From Streptomyces collinus (GTDB lineage Bacteria; Actinomycetota; Actinomycetes; Streptomycetales; Streptomycetaceae), in contig NZ_CP133771.1 in NCBI RefSeq assembly GCF_031348265.1, positions 5,270,001 through 5,334,000 on the forward strand: a DNA stretch of 64,000 bases. Direction: 5' to 3'. Made by a program: the position numbers and the translations under genes. The notes beneath the pieces are model-generated. The model was not told the DNA's origin. It saw only the letters and a list, made by a program, of their open reading frames with translations, and searched no databases. This document shows, one piece after another, positions 25,069 through 34,133 of the stretch (position 1 is its first letter; every line of letters starts with the position of its first letter).

Positions 25069-26505
25069 ATGTCACAGCAGACCGCACGTCGCGGGGGAGC
25101 CGCCTGGGCCCTCGTCATCACCAGCGTCGCCGGATTCATGGCGGCCCTCGACAACCTCGTCGTCACCACCGCTCTGCCCTCCATCCGGGAGGACCTCGGC
25201 GGAGGGCTGCACGACCTGGAATGGACGGTGAGCGCCTACACGCTCACCTTCGCCGTCCTGCTGATGTTCGGCGCCGCCCTCGGCGACCGCTTCGGCCGCC
25301 GCCGGCTCTTCATCGCGGGCCTCACCGTCTTCACCGGCGCTTCAGCCGCCGCGGCCATGGCGCCCGGCATCGACTCCCTCATCGCCGCCCGCGCGGTCCA
25401 GGGCGCCGGCGCCGCGGTGATGATGCCGCTGACGCTGACCCTGCTGACCGCCGCCGTGCCCGTCGCCAAGCGGGGCATGGCGTACGGCATCTGGGGCGCC
25501 GTCAACGGACTCGCCGTCGCCTCCGGACCGCTCGTCGGCGGCACCCTCACCGAGCACATCTCCTGGCAGTGGATCTTCTGGCTGAACGTCCCGCTGGGCC
25601 TGGCCCTGCTGCCGCTCGCCCGCCTCCGCCTCGCCGAGTCCCACGGCACCGGAGCGCCGCTCGACGTCCCCGGCACCCTGCTCGCCAGCGGCGGCCTGTT
25701 CGGCATCGTCTACGGACTGGTGCGCGGCCCAGCCGACGGCTGGACCTCCTCCCTCGTCCTGACCGGTCTGTTCGCGGGCGGAGCGCTGCTCGTCGGCTTC
25801 ATCCTCTACAGCACGCGCGCCAAGAACCCCATGCTGCCGATGCGGCTGTTCCGCTCCCGGGCCTTCTCCGGCATCAACGCGGCGAGCCTGCTGATGTTCC
25901 TCGGGATGTTCGGCTCGATCTTCCTGCTCAGCCAGTACATGCAGGGCGTCCTCGGCTACTCGCCCACCGAGGCGGGCCTGAGGATGCTGCCCTGGACCGG
26001 CATGCCGATGCTGGTCGCCCCGATCGCCGGCATCCTGGCCGACCGCATCGGCGGCCGCCCGGTCGTCGCCGCGGGCCTCTTCCTGCAGGCGCTGGGCCTC
26101 GGCTACATGGCGGTGGTGGCCACGGCCGACGCCTCCTACGTGTCCCAGCTGCCCGCCCTGATCGTCAGCGGCGTCGGCATGGCGCTGTTCTTCGCCCCCG
26201 CCTCGCACCTGGTCATGTCCAGCGTGCGGCCCTCGGAGCAGGGCATCGCCTCCGGCGCCAACAACGCCCTGCGCGAGGTGGGCGGGGCGCTCGGCATCGC
26301 CGTCATGGGGTCGATCTTCGCGGCCCAGGGCGGCTACGAGACCGGCCAGACCTTCGTCGACGGCATGCGGCCGGCCCTGGTGACGGGCTCCGCGGTGGTC
26401 GCCCTCGCGGGCATCGCCGCCCTGCTCATACCGACCCGGCGGCACACGGAACGGCAGGCGCAGTCGGCCGAACCGGCACCGGTACTGGAGACGGCCGCCC
26501 ACTGA
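25069..26505 (+). CDS. MFS multidrug exporter, DHA2 (EmrB/QacA) type
   Basis: A 478-aa transporter with about 14 helices. Motif C-like FMAALDNLVVTTALPSI with the helix-1 Asp, motif A GDRFGRRRLF and the helix-5 antiporter pattern GPLVGGTL are present. It probably uses the proton gradient to export a drug or metabolite. It follows the TetR gene with its own operator-bearing leader and is followed by a small gene 31 bp downstream that is likely co-transcribed. Confidence 0.9.
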   Translation: MSQQTARRGGAAWALVITSVAGFMAALDNLVVTTALPSIREDLGGGLHDLEWTVSAYTLTFAVLLMFGAALGDRFGRRRLFIAGLTVFTGASAAAAMAPGIDSLIAARAVQGAGAAVMMPLTLTLLTAAVPVAKRGMAYGIWGAVNGLAVASGPLVGGTLTEHISWQWIFWLNVPLGLALLPLARLRLAESHGTGAPLDVPGTLLASGGLFGIVYGLVRGPADGWTSSLVLTGLFAGGALLVGFILYSTRAKNPMLPMRLFRSRAFSGINAASLLMFLGMFGSIFLLSQYMQGVLGYSPTEAGLRMLPWTGMPMLVAPIAGILADRIGGRPVVAAGLFLQALGLGYMAVVATADASYVSQLPALIVSGVGMALFFAPASHLVMSSVRPSEQGIASGANNALREVGGALGIAVMGSIFAAQGGYETGQTFVDGMRPALVTGSAVVALAGIAALLIPTRRHTERQAQSAEPAPVLETAAH

Positions 26506-26536
26506 CCCCGAAGGACCCGAACAAGGAGAAGCGGCC

Positions 26537-26917
26537 ATGCCCACTCTTCCCTGGACCGTCCCGAACACCCCGCCCCGCGACACCGAGGTGCACGTCTTCG
26601 CCTCCCGTTTCGAGACCCGCACGCTGTGGGGAGCCCTGAGATTCCTCGCCGGAACGCCCGCCGTCTGGCGGCAGGTCCGCCGGAGCCCCGGCGCCTACGG
26701 AGCGACCCTGATGGCGAAGCCCTTCAAGCGGACCTTCTGGACCCTGTCGGCCTGGGAGTCCAAGGACGCGCTGCACGCCTTCGTCCGCGCGGGTGCCCAC
26801 GGCCCGGCCTCCCGGGGCCTCGCCCCCCAGATGAAGGACTCGGCCTTCACCACCTGGCAGGTGAGCAGCGACGACCTCCCGCTCTCCTGGTCCGAGGCGC
26901 TCCGCCGTCTGCCCTGA
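26537..26917 (+). CDS. Small ferredoxin-like-fold protein (dimeric alpha-beta barrel, DUF3291-like)
   Basis: A 126-aa protein, MPTLPWTVPNTPPRDTEVHV, with TFWTLSAWESKDALHAFVRAGAH, given here as positions about 72-94. That pattern is typical of DUF3291/antibiotic-monooxygenase-like barrels that handle small aromatic or heme-like ligands. No catalytic residue can be named. It is probably in an operon with the exporter (AGGAGA ribosome site, 31-bp gap). A role in modifying or sensing the exported compound is possible but unproven. Confidence 0.72.
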   Translation: MPTLPWTVPNTPPRDTEVHVFASRFETRTLWGALRFLAGTPAVWRQVRRSPGAYGATLMAKPFKRTFWTLSAWESKDALHAFVRAGAHGPASRGLAPQMKDSAFTTWQVSSDDLPLSWSEALRRLP

Positions 26918-26934
26918 GAGCCACCACGCGCGCG

Positions 26935-26967
26935 TGCGGCCCCCTTTCCTCGCGAAAGGGGGCCGCA
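26935..26967 (+). terminator. Strong terminator after the efflux operon
   Basis: A perfect 14-bp stem (tgcggccccctttc / gaaagggggccgca) with a 5-base loop, 17 bases past the stop. It isolates the efflux operon from murB. Confidence 0.85.
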
Positions 26968-27014
26968 CCCACACGTGCCCGGCGCCGTCAGTGCCGTCTC
27001 GTACTCTTGAGCCC

Positions 27015-28070
27015 GTGCAGGAACTCCACGACGCCCCCCTCGCCCCGCTGACGACCTTCCGGCTGGGCGGCCCCGCGACCCGGCTGGTCACCGCCACGAC
27101 GGACGACGAGGTGATGGCCGCCGTCCGCGAAGCCGACGAGGCGGGCACCCCGCTGCTGCTCATCGGCGGCGGCTCGAACCTGGTCATCGGCGACAAGGGC
27201 TTCGAGGGCACCGCCCTCGTCATCGCCACGAAGGGCTTCTCCCTCGACGGCACGAGCCTGGAGCTCGCGGCCGGCGAGACCTGGACCGACGCGGTCGCCC
27301 GTACGGTCGAGGCGGGTCTGGCCGGCATCGAGTGCCTGGCCGGCATCCCCGGCTCCGCGGGCGCGACCCCCATCCAGAACGTCGGGGCGTACGGCCAGGA
27401 GGTCTCCTCGACCATCACCGAGGTCGTCGCGTACGACCGCCGCACCGGCGAGACGGTCACCCTGGCCAACGAGGACTGCGCCTTCTCCTACCGCCACAGC
27501 CGCTTCAAGTCCGACCCCGAGCGCTACGTTGTCCTGCGGGTCCGCTTCGCCCTGGAGGACGCCGAGGGCCTCTCCGCCCCCCTCCGGTACGCCGAGACGG
27601 CCCGAGCCCTCGGAGTGGAGCCCGGCGACCGCGTCCCCCTGACGCGGGCCCGCGAGACGGTGCTCAAGCTGCGCGCGGGCAAGGGCATGGTCCTGGATCC
27701 GGAGGACCACGACACCTGGTCGGCAGGGTCCTTCTTCACCAACCCGATCCTCACGGACACGGACTTCGCGCAGTTCCGCGCACGCGTGCGTGAGCGGCTC
27801 GGCGACGGGGTGGAGCCCCCGGCGTACCCGGCGGGTGAGGGCCACACCAAGACCTCCGCGGCCTGGCTGATCGACAAGTCCGGCTTCACCAAGGGCTACG
27901 GCGACGGACCGGCCCGCATCTCCACGAAGCACACGCTGGCGCTCACGAACCGGGGGAGTGCGACCACCGAGGATCTCCTCGCCCTGGCCCGCGAGGTCGT
28001 GGCCGGAGTCCACGAGGCCTTCGGAATCACCCTGGTCAACGAGCCGGTGACGGTCGGAGTCAGCCTGTAG
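27015..28070 (+). CDS. murB: UDP-N-acetylenolpyruvoylglucosamine reductase
   Basis: A 351-aa FAD enzyme that reduces enolpyruvyl-UDP-GlcNAc to UDP-MurNAc with NADPH, the second step of peptidoglycan precursor synthesis in the cytoplasm. Visible motifs: FAD-binding IGGGSNLVIGDKGFEG (50-65), GIPGSAGATPIQNVGAYGQE, Arg160 in YRHSRFK, the catalytic Ser239 in SAGSFFTNP, and the catalytic Glu343 in LVNEP. The frame is open upstream through the terminator hairpin, so GTG 27015, which gives the standard N-terminus, is preferred. It is monocistronic. Confidence 0.95.
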   Translation: MQELHDAPLAPLTTFRLGGPATRLVTATTDDEVMAAVREADEAGTPLLLIGGGSNLVIGDKGFEGTALVIATKGFSLDGTSLELAAGETWTDAVARTVEAGLAGIECLAGIPGSAGATPIQNVGAYGQEVSSTITEVVAYDRRTGETVTLANEDCAFSYRHSRFKSDPERYVVLRVRFALEDAEGLSAPLRYAETARALGVEPGDRVPLTRARETVLKLRAGKGMVLDPEDHDTWSAGSFFTNPILTDTDFAQFRARVRERLGDGVEPPAYPAGEGHTKTSAAWLIDKSGFTKGYGDGPARISTKHTLALTNRGSATTEDLLALAREVVAGVHEAFGITLVNEPVTVGVSL

Positions 28071-28071
28071 G

Positions 28072-28099
28072 CACCCGGCGCCGGTGCTGGTGCCGGGTG
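28072..28099 (+). terminator. Hairpin after murB
   Basis: Arms cacccggcgcc and ggtgccgggtg (one G-T pair) lie directly after the murB stop. Confidence 0.65.
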
Positions 28100-28533
28100 G
28101 GTCCGCAGCCGTGCGTCGCGAGGTGCTGCTGCGTCGGTGCCGGGGCCGGGAGGTCCGCAGCCCGGCGTAGCGGGGTGCTGCTGCGCCCACCCGTGCCGCC
28201 CCCAGCGGCACGCATGCCCGCAGCGGGGGCGGATCGGCCGGCCCCCGCAGCCGCGCGCACGCGGCGCGAAGCGGGACGCAACCCGGCCGTATACCCGCGG
28301 CGGGCGCGGGACGGGCGGCCTCCGCAGCTGCGCGCATGCCGCGCCAGCTACGACGTGCCCGCAGCCGCGTACGGCGAGAAGCTGGCGTGTCGGGGGGTGT
28401 CCGCCCGCAGTGGTTGGCGCGTCAACGCCAGTCGGTCGGTCTGAGGGGCCATCGCGCCGTTCCGAGGACGGACACCCCCCGGCGCGGCCCCGACCCACCA
28501 CCCGGCGCCAGCCGAAGCACGTGACGTCGCCCG
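28100..28533. other. Gene-free GC-rich spacer with imperfect repeats
   Basis: About 430 bp between the convergent murB and adenosine deaminase genes. Two imperfect copies of a roughly 52-bp unit, each with ggtccgcag and ending ggtgctgctgcg, start near 28100 and 28152. Several other cgcagccgcgc-like motifs follow. Open frames here are compositional and no gene is supported. Confidence 0.6.
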
Positions 28534-29565
28534 CTACGACGCCAGCCAGTCGTCCACGCCCGCCAGCAGCTTCGTCTTCACGTCCTCCGGGGCGGCCGAA
28601 CCCCGGACCGACTGCCGGGCCACCTCCGCCAGCTCCGCGTCCGTGAACCCGTGATGCCGCCGCGCGATCTCGTACTGCGCGGCAAGACGCGAGCCGAACA
28701 GCAACGGGTCGTCCGCGCCCAGCGCCAACGGCACGCCCGCCTCGAACAGCGTCCGCAGCGGCACGTCCTCCGGCTTCTCGTACACCCCGAGCGCCACGTT
28801 CGACGCCGGGCACACCTCGCACGTCACCTGCCGGTCCGCCAGCCGTTTCATCAGCCGCGGGTCCTCCGCGGCCCGCACCCCGTGGCCCACCCGGGTCGCC
28901 CCGAGGTCGTCCAGACAGTCCCGTACCGACGACGGACCCGCCAGCTCACCGCCGTGCGGAGCCGACAGCAACCCGGCCTCGCGCGCGATCCCGAACGCCC
29001 GGTCGAAGTCCCGCGCCATCCCTCGCCGCTCGTCGTTCGACAGCCCGAACCCGACCACGCCCCGGTCCGCGTACCGCACCGCCAGCCGTGCCAGCGTCCG
29101 CGCGTCCAGCGGGTGCTTCATCCGGTTCGCCGCGACCAGCACCCGCATCCCGAGCCCGGTCTCCCGCGACGTGGTCTCCACCGCGTCCAGGATGATCTCC
29201 AGCGCCGGAATCAGCCCGCCAAGCCGCGGCGCGTACGACGTCGGGTCGACCTGGATCTCCAGCCACCCCGACCCGTCCCGCACGTCCTCCTCCGCGGCCT
29301 CCCGCACCAGCCGCCGGATGTCCTCCGGCTCCCGCAGGCACGAACGCGCCGCGTCGTACAGCCGCTGGAAGCGGAACCAGCCCCGCTCGTCCGTGGCCCG
29401 CAGTCTCGGCGGCTCCCCGCCGACCAGCGCCTCGGTCAGCGCATCGGGCAGCCGCACCCCGTGCTTGTCGGCCAGTTCCAGCACGGTCGAGGGCCGCATC
29501 GACCCGGTGAAGTGCAGGTGCAGATGGGCTTTCGGCAGCTCAGAGACATCACGTACACGCTCCAT
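28534..29565 (-). CDS. add: Adenosine deaminase
   Basis: A 343-aa zinc amidohydrolase that deaminates (deoxy)adenosine to (deoxy)inosine in purine salvage. Residues: metal motif HLHLH at 14-18, SAPHGGEL with a metal/catalytic His and Glu, GHGVR with the catalytic His, and GADDPLLFGS with the catalytic Asp pair. Start ATG 29565 (MERVRDVSELPKAHLH) is used because it lies just before the conserved N-terminus. The S. coelicolor chromosome has several add paralogues, so the exact substrate preference is not certain. Convergent with murB. Confidence 0.9.
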   Translation of the reverse strand: MERVRDVSELPKAHLHLHFTGSMRPSTVLELADKHGVRLPDALTEALVGGEPPRLRATDERGWFRFQRLYDAARSCLREPEDIRRLVREAAEEDVRDGSGWLEIQVDPTSYAPRLGGLIPALEIILDAVETTSRETGLGMRVLVAANRMKHPLDARTLARLAVRYADRGVVGFGLSNDERRGMARDFDRAFGIAREAGLLSAPHGGELAGPSSVRDCLDDLGATRVGHGVRAAEDPRLMKRLADRQVTCEVCPASNVALGVYEKPEDVPLRTLFEAGVPLALGADDPLLFGSRLAAQYEIARRHHGFTDAELAEVARQSVRGSAAPEDVKTKLLAGVDDWLAS

Positions 29566-29711
29566 CCAAAGATCCTGCCGCACGTCCCAGCCGTCCCGGT
29601 AGCTGTTTCCCCTTTCGTGGTCTTGCTCGCACAAACAAACTGGCGCAAGCAGAGGGGGCACCCACCGAACTCGGCAGGTGCCCCCGGGCCCCAGGACCGG
29701 CGCAGCGGACG

Positions 29712-30938
29712 TCAGTCCCGCGCCTCCGCCAGCAGCTTCTGGATCCGGCTCACGCCCTCGACCAGGTCCTCGTCACCCAGCGCGTACGACAGCCGCAGGT
29801 ACCCGGGCGTGCCGAACGCCTCACCGGGCACGACCGCGACCTCGGACTCCTCCAGGATCAGCGCGGCCAGCTCGACCGTGTCCTTGGGCCGCCGTCCCCG
29901 GATCTCCTTGCCGACCAGCGCCTTCACGGACGGGTACGCGTAGAACGCGCCCTCCGGCTCCGGGCACACCACGCCGTCGATCTCGTTCAGCATCCGCACG
30001 ATGGTCTTGCGGCGCCGGTCGAACGCCTCACGCATCTTCGCGACGGCGTCCAGCTCGCCGGAGACGGCGGCCAGCGCGGCGGCCTGGGCGACGTTGGACA
30101 CGTTCGACGTCGCGTGCGACTGCAGGTTGGTCGCGGCCTTGACGACGTCCTTCGGGCCGATGATCCACCCGACACGCCAGCCGGTCATCGCGTACGTCTT
30201 CGCGACACCGTTGACCACGACGCACTTGTCGCGCAGCTCGGGCAGCACCGCCGGCAGCGACACGGCGGAGGCGCCGCCGTAGACGAGGTGCTCGTAGATC
30301 TCGTCGGTCATCACCCACAGGCCGTGCTCGACGGCCCAGCGGCCGATGGCCTCGGTCTCCTGCTCGCTGTAGACCGCGCCGGTCGGGTTGGACGGGGAGA
30401 CGAAGAGGACGACCTTCGTCTTCTCCGTGCGCGCAGCCTCCAGCTGCTCGACGGACACCCGGTAGCCGGTCGTCTCGTCGGCGACGACCTCCACCGGGAC
30501 ACCCCCGGCCAGCCGGATCGACTCCGGGTACGTCGTCCAGTACGGCGCGGGCACGATGACCTCGTCGCCCGGGTCGAGGATCGCGGCGAAGGCCTCGTAG
30601 ATGGCCTGCTTGCCACCGTTGGTGACCAGGATCTCCGAGACGTCCGGCTCGTAGCCCGAGTCACGCAGGGTCTTCGCGGCGATCGCGGCCTTCAGCTCGG
30701 GGAGGCCACCGGCCGGCGTGTAGCGGTGGTACTTCGGGTTCGAGCAGGCCTCGATGGCCGCCTGGACGATGTAGTCCGGAGTCGGGAAGTCGGGTTCACC
30801 GGCGCCGAAGCCGATCACCGGCCGCCCGGCGGCCTTGAGGGCCTTGGCCTTGGCGTCCACGGCGAGGGTGGCGGACTCGGAGATCGCGCCGACTCGGGCG
30901 GAGACCCGGCGCTCGGTGGGAGGGGTTGCAGCGCTCAT
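29712..30938 (-). CDS. aspC: Pyridoxal-phosphate aspartate aminotransferase (class I)
   Basis: A 408-aa fold-type I aminotransferase. The Schiff-base lysine is K247 in NGVAKTYAMTGWRVGW. Other PLP contacts are VTNGGKQAIYE, SPSNPTGAVY (with the key Asn) and TDEIYEHL with the Asp and Tyr. PGEAFGTPGYLRLSYA carries the carboxylate-binding Arg. It matches the actinobacterial subgroup Ib aspartate (and prephenate) aminotransferases. Start ATG 30938 is chosen; longer frames add a non-conserved leader. It sits next to tRNA-Trp and secE, the normal order in Streptomyces. Confidence 0.92.
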   Translation of the reverse strand: MSAATPPTERRVSARVGAISESATLAVDAKAKALKAAGRPVIGFGAGEPDFPTPDYIVQAAIEACSNPKYHRYTPAGGLPELKAAIAAKTLRDSGYEPDVSEILVTNGGKQAIYEAFAAILDPGDEVIVPAPYWTTYPESIRLAGGVPVEVVADETTGYRVSVEQLEAARTEKTKVVLFVSPSNPTGAVYSEQETEAIGRWAVEHGLWVMTDEIYEHLVYGGASAVSLPAVLPELRDKCVVVNGVAKTYAMTGWRVGWIIGPKDVVKAATNLQSHATSNVSNVAQAAALAAVSGELDAVAKMREAFDRRRKTIVRMLNEIDGVVCPEPEGAFYAYPSVKALVGKEIRGRRPKDTVELAALILEESEVAVVPGEAFGTPGYLRLSYALGDEDLVEGVSRIQKLLAEARD

Positions 30939-31244
30939 GGGCCCCATCGTTTCAGACCGGAAACGCGCGCGGCACGGGGGTTTCACAGACTGAACAACCT
31001 CGGGCAAAACCCTGAACAACAGTGCGGAACGCCAGCACGGCCTGCGCGATCTTCAGCGGATTCTCGTCAGTCCGCCCCTCCTCACGGAGGCGATCTTCCG
31101 CCAACGTGCCCTCCCCGAGGCCCTTTCTGTTCGACGACCGGCCCCGGAGCACGTACACTCACACCTCGTTGGCCTTCAGCAGGCCGCGCCCGTTCGGTGC
31201 ACACCAAGCATCCGGATGGATGCGGTACGTTGGGGGACACACAA
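30939..31244. other. Intergenic region between aspC and tRNA-Trp
   Basis: About 305 bp that should hold divergent promoters for aspC and for tRNA-Trp/secE. A small palindrome gcatccggatggatgc is at 31208-31223, just before the tRNA. I see no gene and no promoter hexamers good enough to call. Confidence 0.5.
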
Positions 31245-31317
31245 AGGGTCGTAGCTCAATTGGTAGAGCACTGGTCTCCAAAACCAGCGGTTGGGGGTTC
31301 AAGTCCCTCCGGCCCTG
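31245..31317 (+). tRNA. tRNA-Trp (CCA)
   Basis: A 73-nt tRNA. Acceptor arms agggtcg/cggccct, anticodon stem ctggt/accag with loop ctccaaa (anticodon CCA), T-arm ggggg-ttcaagt-ccctc. It lies 108 bp upstream of secE, a gene order found in many bacteria, and may share its transcript. Confidence 0.95.
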
Positions 31318-31425
31318 CTACACACACCTTCGCCAGGATGTGTGCGCATGTACGTACAGCAATGCACCGCCGTGCGGCTCAGACCGGGCGCGGCACGGCC
31401 ACGACCCGGAATCAGGTGAGGACGA

Positions 31426-31710
31426 GTGACGGACGCCGTGGGCTCCATCGACATGCCTGATGCCCAGGACGAGGCGCCGGAGTCGAAGAAGACCCGCAAG
31501 GGCGGTAAGCGCGGCAAGAAGGGCCCGCTGAAGCGCCTTGCCCTCTTCTACCGTCAGATCGTCGCGGAACTGCGCAAGGTCGTCTGGCCGACCCGCAACC
31601 AGCTGACGACCTACACGACCGTGGTGATCATCTTCGTCGTCATCATGATCGGCCTGGTCACCGTGATTGACTATGGGCTCAGCAACGCCGCCAAGTACGT
31701 GTTCGGCTGA
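31426..31710 (+). CDS. secE: Preprotein translocase subunit SecE
   Basis: A 94-aa membrane subunit of the SecYEG channel. A Lys-rich N-terminus (KKTRKGGKRGKKGP) leads to the conserved amphipathic RQIVAELRKVVWPTRNQLTT and then a single transmembrane helix (VVIIFVVIMIGLVTVIDY). This is the short actinobacterial form. The start is GTG 31426 (GTGACGGACGCC). Paired with nusG, 80 bp downstream. Confidence 0.95.
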   Translation: MTDAVGSIDMPDAQDEAPESKKTRKGGKRGKKGPLKRLALFYRQIVAELRKVVWPTRNQLTTYTTVVIIFVVIMIGLVTVIDYGLSNAAKYVFG

Positions 31711-31790
31711 GCAGTCCGCGAAGAGCGCCGAGGTACCCGGCGCTCCTTTCGCATGTTCCACCCCCATGTATCCAGGAAGAAGCAGCCACC

Positions 31791-32603
31791 GTGTCTGACC
31801 CGAACGTGAACGACGCCATCGAGCCGGTCGAGTCCGTCGAGGACGAGCTCGACATCGTCGAGGGCGCGGACAACGAGGACACCGAGGCCTCCGCCGAGGT
31901 CGAGGCTGCCGACGCCGTCGAGGCGGAGACCGAGGACGGCGAAGAGGCCGCGGAAGAACTCGTCGAGGAAGAGCCCGAGGACGACCGCGACCCGATCGAG
32001 AAGCTCCGCGAGGAACTGCGGGTCCTGCCCGGCGAGTGGTACGTCATCCACACCTACGCCGGCTACGAGAACCGCGTGAAGACCAACCTGGAGCAGCGCG
32101 CCGTCTCGCTGAACGTCGAGGACTACATCTTCCAGGCCGAGGTGCCGCAGGAAGAGGTCGTCCAGATCAAGAACGGCGACCGCAAGACGATCAAGCAGAA
32201 CAAGCTCCCGGGCTACGTCCTCGTCCGCATGGACCTGACGAACGAGTCCTGGGGCGTCGTCCGCAACACCCCCGGCGTCACCGGCTTCGTGGGCAACGCC
32301 TACGACCCGTACCCGCTGACCCTGGACGAGATCGTCAAGATGCTCGCCCCGGAGGCCGAGGAGAAGGCCGCCCGCGAGGCCGCCGAGGCCGAGGGCAAGC
32401 CGGCTCCGCAGCGCAAGGTCGAGGTCCAGGTGCTGGACTTCGAGGTCGGCGACTCGGTCACCGTCACCGACGGCCCGTTCGCCACGCTGCAGGCGACGAT
32501 CAACGAGATCAACCCGGACTCGAAGAAGGTCAAGGGCCTCGTCGAGATCTTCGGTCGCGAGACGCCGGTCGAGCTCTCCTTCGACCAGATCCAGAAGAAC
32601 TAA
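31791..32603 (+). CDS. nusG: Transcription antitermination/termination factor NusG
   Basis: A 270-aa RNA-polymerase-binding elongation factor. The first 75 residues are an acidic Glu/Asp/Ala stretch, typical of Streptomyces and Mycobacterium NusG. The NGN domain follows (GEWYVIHTYAGYENRVKTNL), then the KOW domain (VGDSVTVTDGPFATLQATI) near residues 215-235. An insertion of about 20 residues (AEEKAAREAAEAEGKPAPQ) separates them. GTG 31791 follows an AGGAAG. A strong terminator after it separates secE-nusG from rplK. Confidence 0.95.
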   Translation: MSDPNVNDAIEPVESVEDELDIVEGADNEDTEASAEVEAADAVEAETEDGEEAAEELVEEEPEDDRDPIEKLREELRVLPGEWYVIHTYAGYENRVKTNLEQRAVSLNVEDYIFQAEVPQEEVVQIKNGDRKTIKQNKLPGYVLVRMDLTNESWGVVRNTPGVTGFVGNAYDPYPLTLDEIVKMLAPEAEEKAAREAAEAEGKPAPQRKVEVQVLDFEVGDSVTVTDGPFATLQATINEINPDSKKVKGLVEIFGRETPVELSFDQIQKN

Positions 32604-32621
32604 CTTCCGGACTCACCGCTT

Positions 32622-32672
32622 CCGCGCAGGTCAGGCGATCGCTCCGGCGCTTGCCTGACCTGCGCGGTTTTT
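32622..32672 (+). terminator. Rho-independent terminator after nusG
   Basis: A perfect 15-bp stem (ccgcgcaggtcaggc / gcctgacctgcgcgg) followed by TTTTT. Confidence 0.92.
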
Positions 32673-32769
32673 GGCCGCGCATCTATACCCGTTATCGTTG
32701 TGCGGTATGCCTGCATCCGGGTGGTCCCCGTATGCGGGCAGGACCCGAATCGAAAGGACCCGGAGAGCT

Positions 32770-33204
32770 ATGCCTCCCAAGAAGAAGAAGGTCACGGGGC
32801 TCATCAAGCTCCAGATCCAGGCCGGTGCCGCCAACCCGGCCCCGCCGGTCGGCCCCGCGCTGGGTCAGCACGGCGTGAACATCATGGAGTTCTGCAAGGC
32901 CTACAACGCCGCGACCGAGTCGCAGCGTGGCTGGGTGATCCCGGTGGAGATCACGGTCTACGAGGACCGTTCCTTCACCTTCATCACCAAGACGCCGCCG
33001 GCCGCGAAGATGATCCTGAAGGCCGCGGGCATCGAGAAGGGCTCCGGCGAGCCGCACAAGACCAAGGTCGCGAAGATCACGCGTGACCAGGTCCGTGAGA
33101 TCGCCACGACCAAGATGCCCGACCTCAACGCCAACGACCTGGACGCCGCCGAGAAGATCATCGCCGGCACCGCCCGTTCCATGGGCGTCACGGTCGAGGG
33201 CTGA
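32770..33204 (+). CDS. rplK: 50S ribosomal protein L11
   Basis: A 144-aa ribosomal protein of the GTPase-associated centre; it binds 23S rRNA with the L10-L12 stalk and is needed for RelA activation. The N-terminus MPPKKKKVTGLIKLQIQAG and the Pro-rich hinge NPAPPVGPALGQHGVN identify it. The C-terminal rRNA-binding half is complete. ATG 32770 is preferred to upstream codons because it gives the conserved length. In Streptomyces, L11 (RelC) mutants lose ppGpp and antibiotic production. Confidence 0.96.
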   Translation: MPPKKKKVTGLIKLQIQAGAANPAPPVGPALGQHGVNIMEFCKAYNAATESQRGWVIPVEITVYEDRSFTFITKTPPAAKMILKAAGIEKGSGEPHKTKVAKITRDQVREIATTKMPDLNANDLDAAEKIIAGTARSMGVTVEG

Positions 33205-33281
33205 GCCCCAACCTCCATCAGCAGAAGTGGCAGGGCCTGCTCGGCCCGGACCACGACTCCTAAGAATCCACAGGAGCAGTA

Positions 33282-34007
33282 GTGAGCAAGCGCAGCAAGT
33301 CCCTTCGCGCTGCGGACGCCAAGGTCGACCGGGAGAAGCTCTACGCCCCGCTCGAGGCCGTCCGTCTCGCCAAGGACACCTCCACGACCAAGTTCGACGG
33401 CACCGTCGAGGTCGCCTTCCGCCTGGGTGTCGACCCGCGCAAGGCCGACCAGATGGTCCGTGGCACCGTGAACCTTCCGCACGGCACCGGCAAGACCGCC
33501 CGGGTCCTGGTCTTCGCGACCGGTGACCGTGCTGCGGCCGCGGAGGCCGCGGGCGCCGACATCGTCGGCTCCGACGAACTGATCGACGAGGTGTCGAAGG
33601 GCCGTCTGGACTTCGACGCCGTCGTCGCCACCCCGGACCTCATGGGCAAGGTCGGCCGCCTCGGCCGCGTGCTCGGTCCGCGTGGTCTGATGCCGAACCC
33701 GAAGACCGGCACCGTCACCCCCGACGTGGCCAAGGCCGTCACCGAGATCAAGGGCGGCAAGATCGAGTTCCGCGTCGACAAGCACTCGAACCTGCACTTC
33801 ATCATCGGCAAGTCGTCCTTCGACGACACCAAGCTGGTGGAGAACTACGGCGCCGCGCTGGAGGAGATCCTCCGTCTGAAGCCGTCCGCCGCCAAGGGTC
33901 GCTACATCAAGAAGGCCGCCATCAGCACCACGATGGGCCCCGGCATTCCGGTCGACCCGAACCGCACCCGCAACCTCCTCGTCGAGGAGGACCCGGCTGC
34001 GGTCTGA
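33282..34007 (+). CDS. rplA: 50S ribosomal protein L1
   Basis: A 241-aa protein forming the L1 stalk, which helps release the E-site tRNA. The signature KVGRLGRVLGPRGLMPNPKT is at about 123-142. The start is GTG 33282 with AGGAG upstream. In many bacteria L1 represses its own L11-L1 mRNA by binding a mimic of its rRNA site in the leader; I did not identify such a site with confidence here. A strong terminator follows. Confidence 0.96.
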   Translation: MSKRSKSLRAADAKVDREKLYAPLEAVRLAKDTSTTKFDGTVEVAFRLGVDPRKADQMVRGTVNLPHGTGKTARVLVFATGDRAAAAEAAGADIVGSDELIDEVSKGRLDFDAVVATPDLMGKVGRLGRVLGPRGLMPNPKTGTVTPDVAKAVTEIKGGKIEFRVDKHSNLHFIIGKSSFDDTKLVENYGAALEEILRLKPSAAKGRYIKKAAISTTMGPGIPVDPNRTRNLLVEEDPAAV

Positions 34008-34030
34008 GCCTGAGGCTCACCCAACCGGTC

Positions 34031-34065
34031 ACGGGCCCCGCACCTCTTACAGGTGCGGGGCCCGT
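34031..34065 (+). terminator. Rho-independent terminator after rplA
   Basis: A perfect 15-bp stem (acgggccccgcacct / aggtgcggggcccgt), 5-base loop, followed by TCCCTTTT. Confidence 0.92.
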
Positions 34066-34133
34066 TCCCTTTTCCGGTACGTACGCCGGTGGCCTGGGTT
34101 AACGTGCGGGAACCGGATACGAACGGGGGACGT

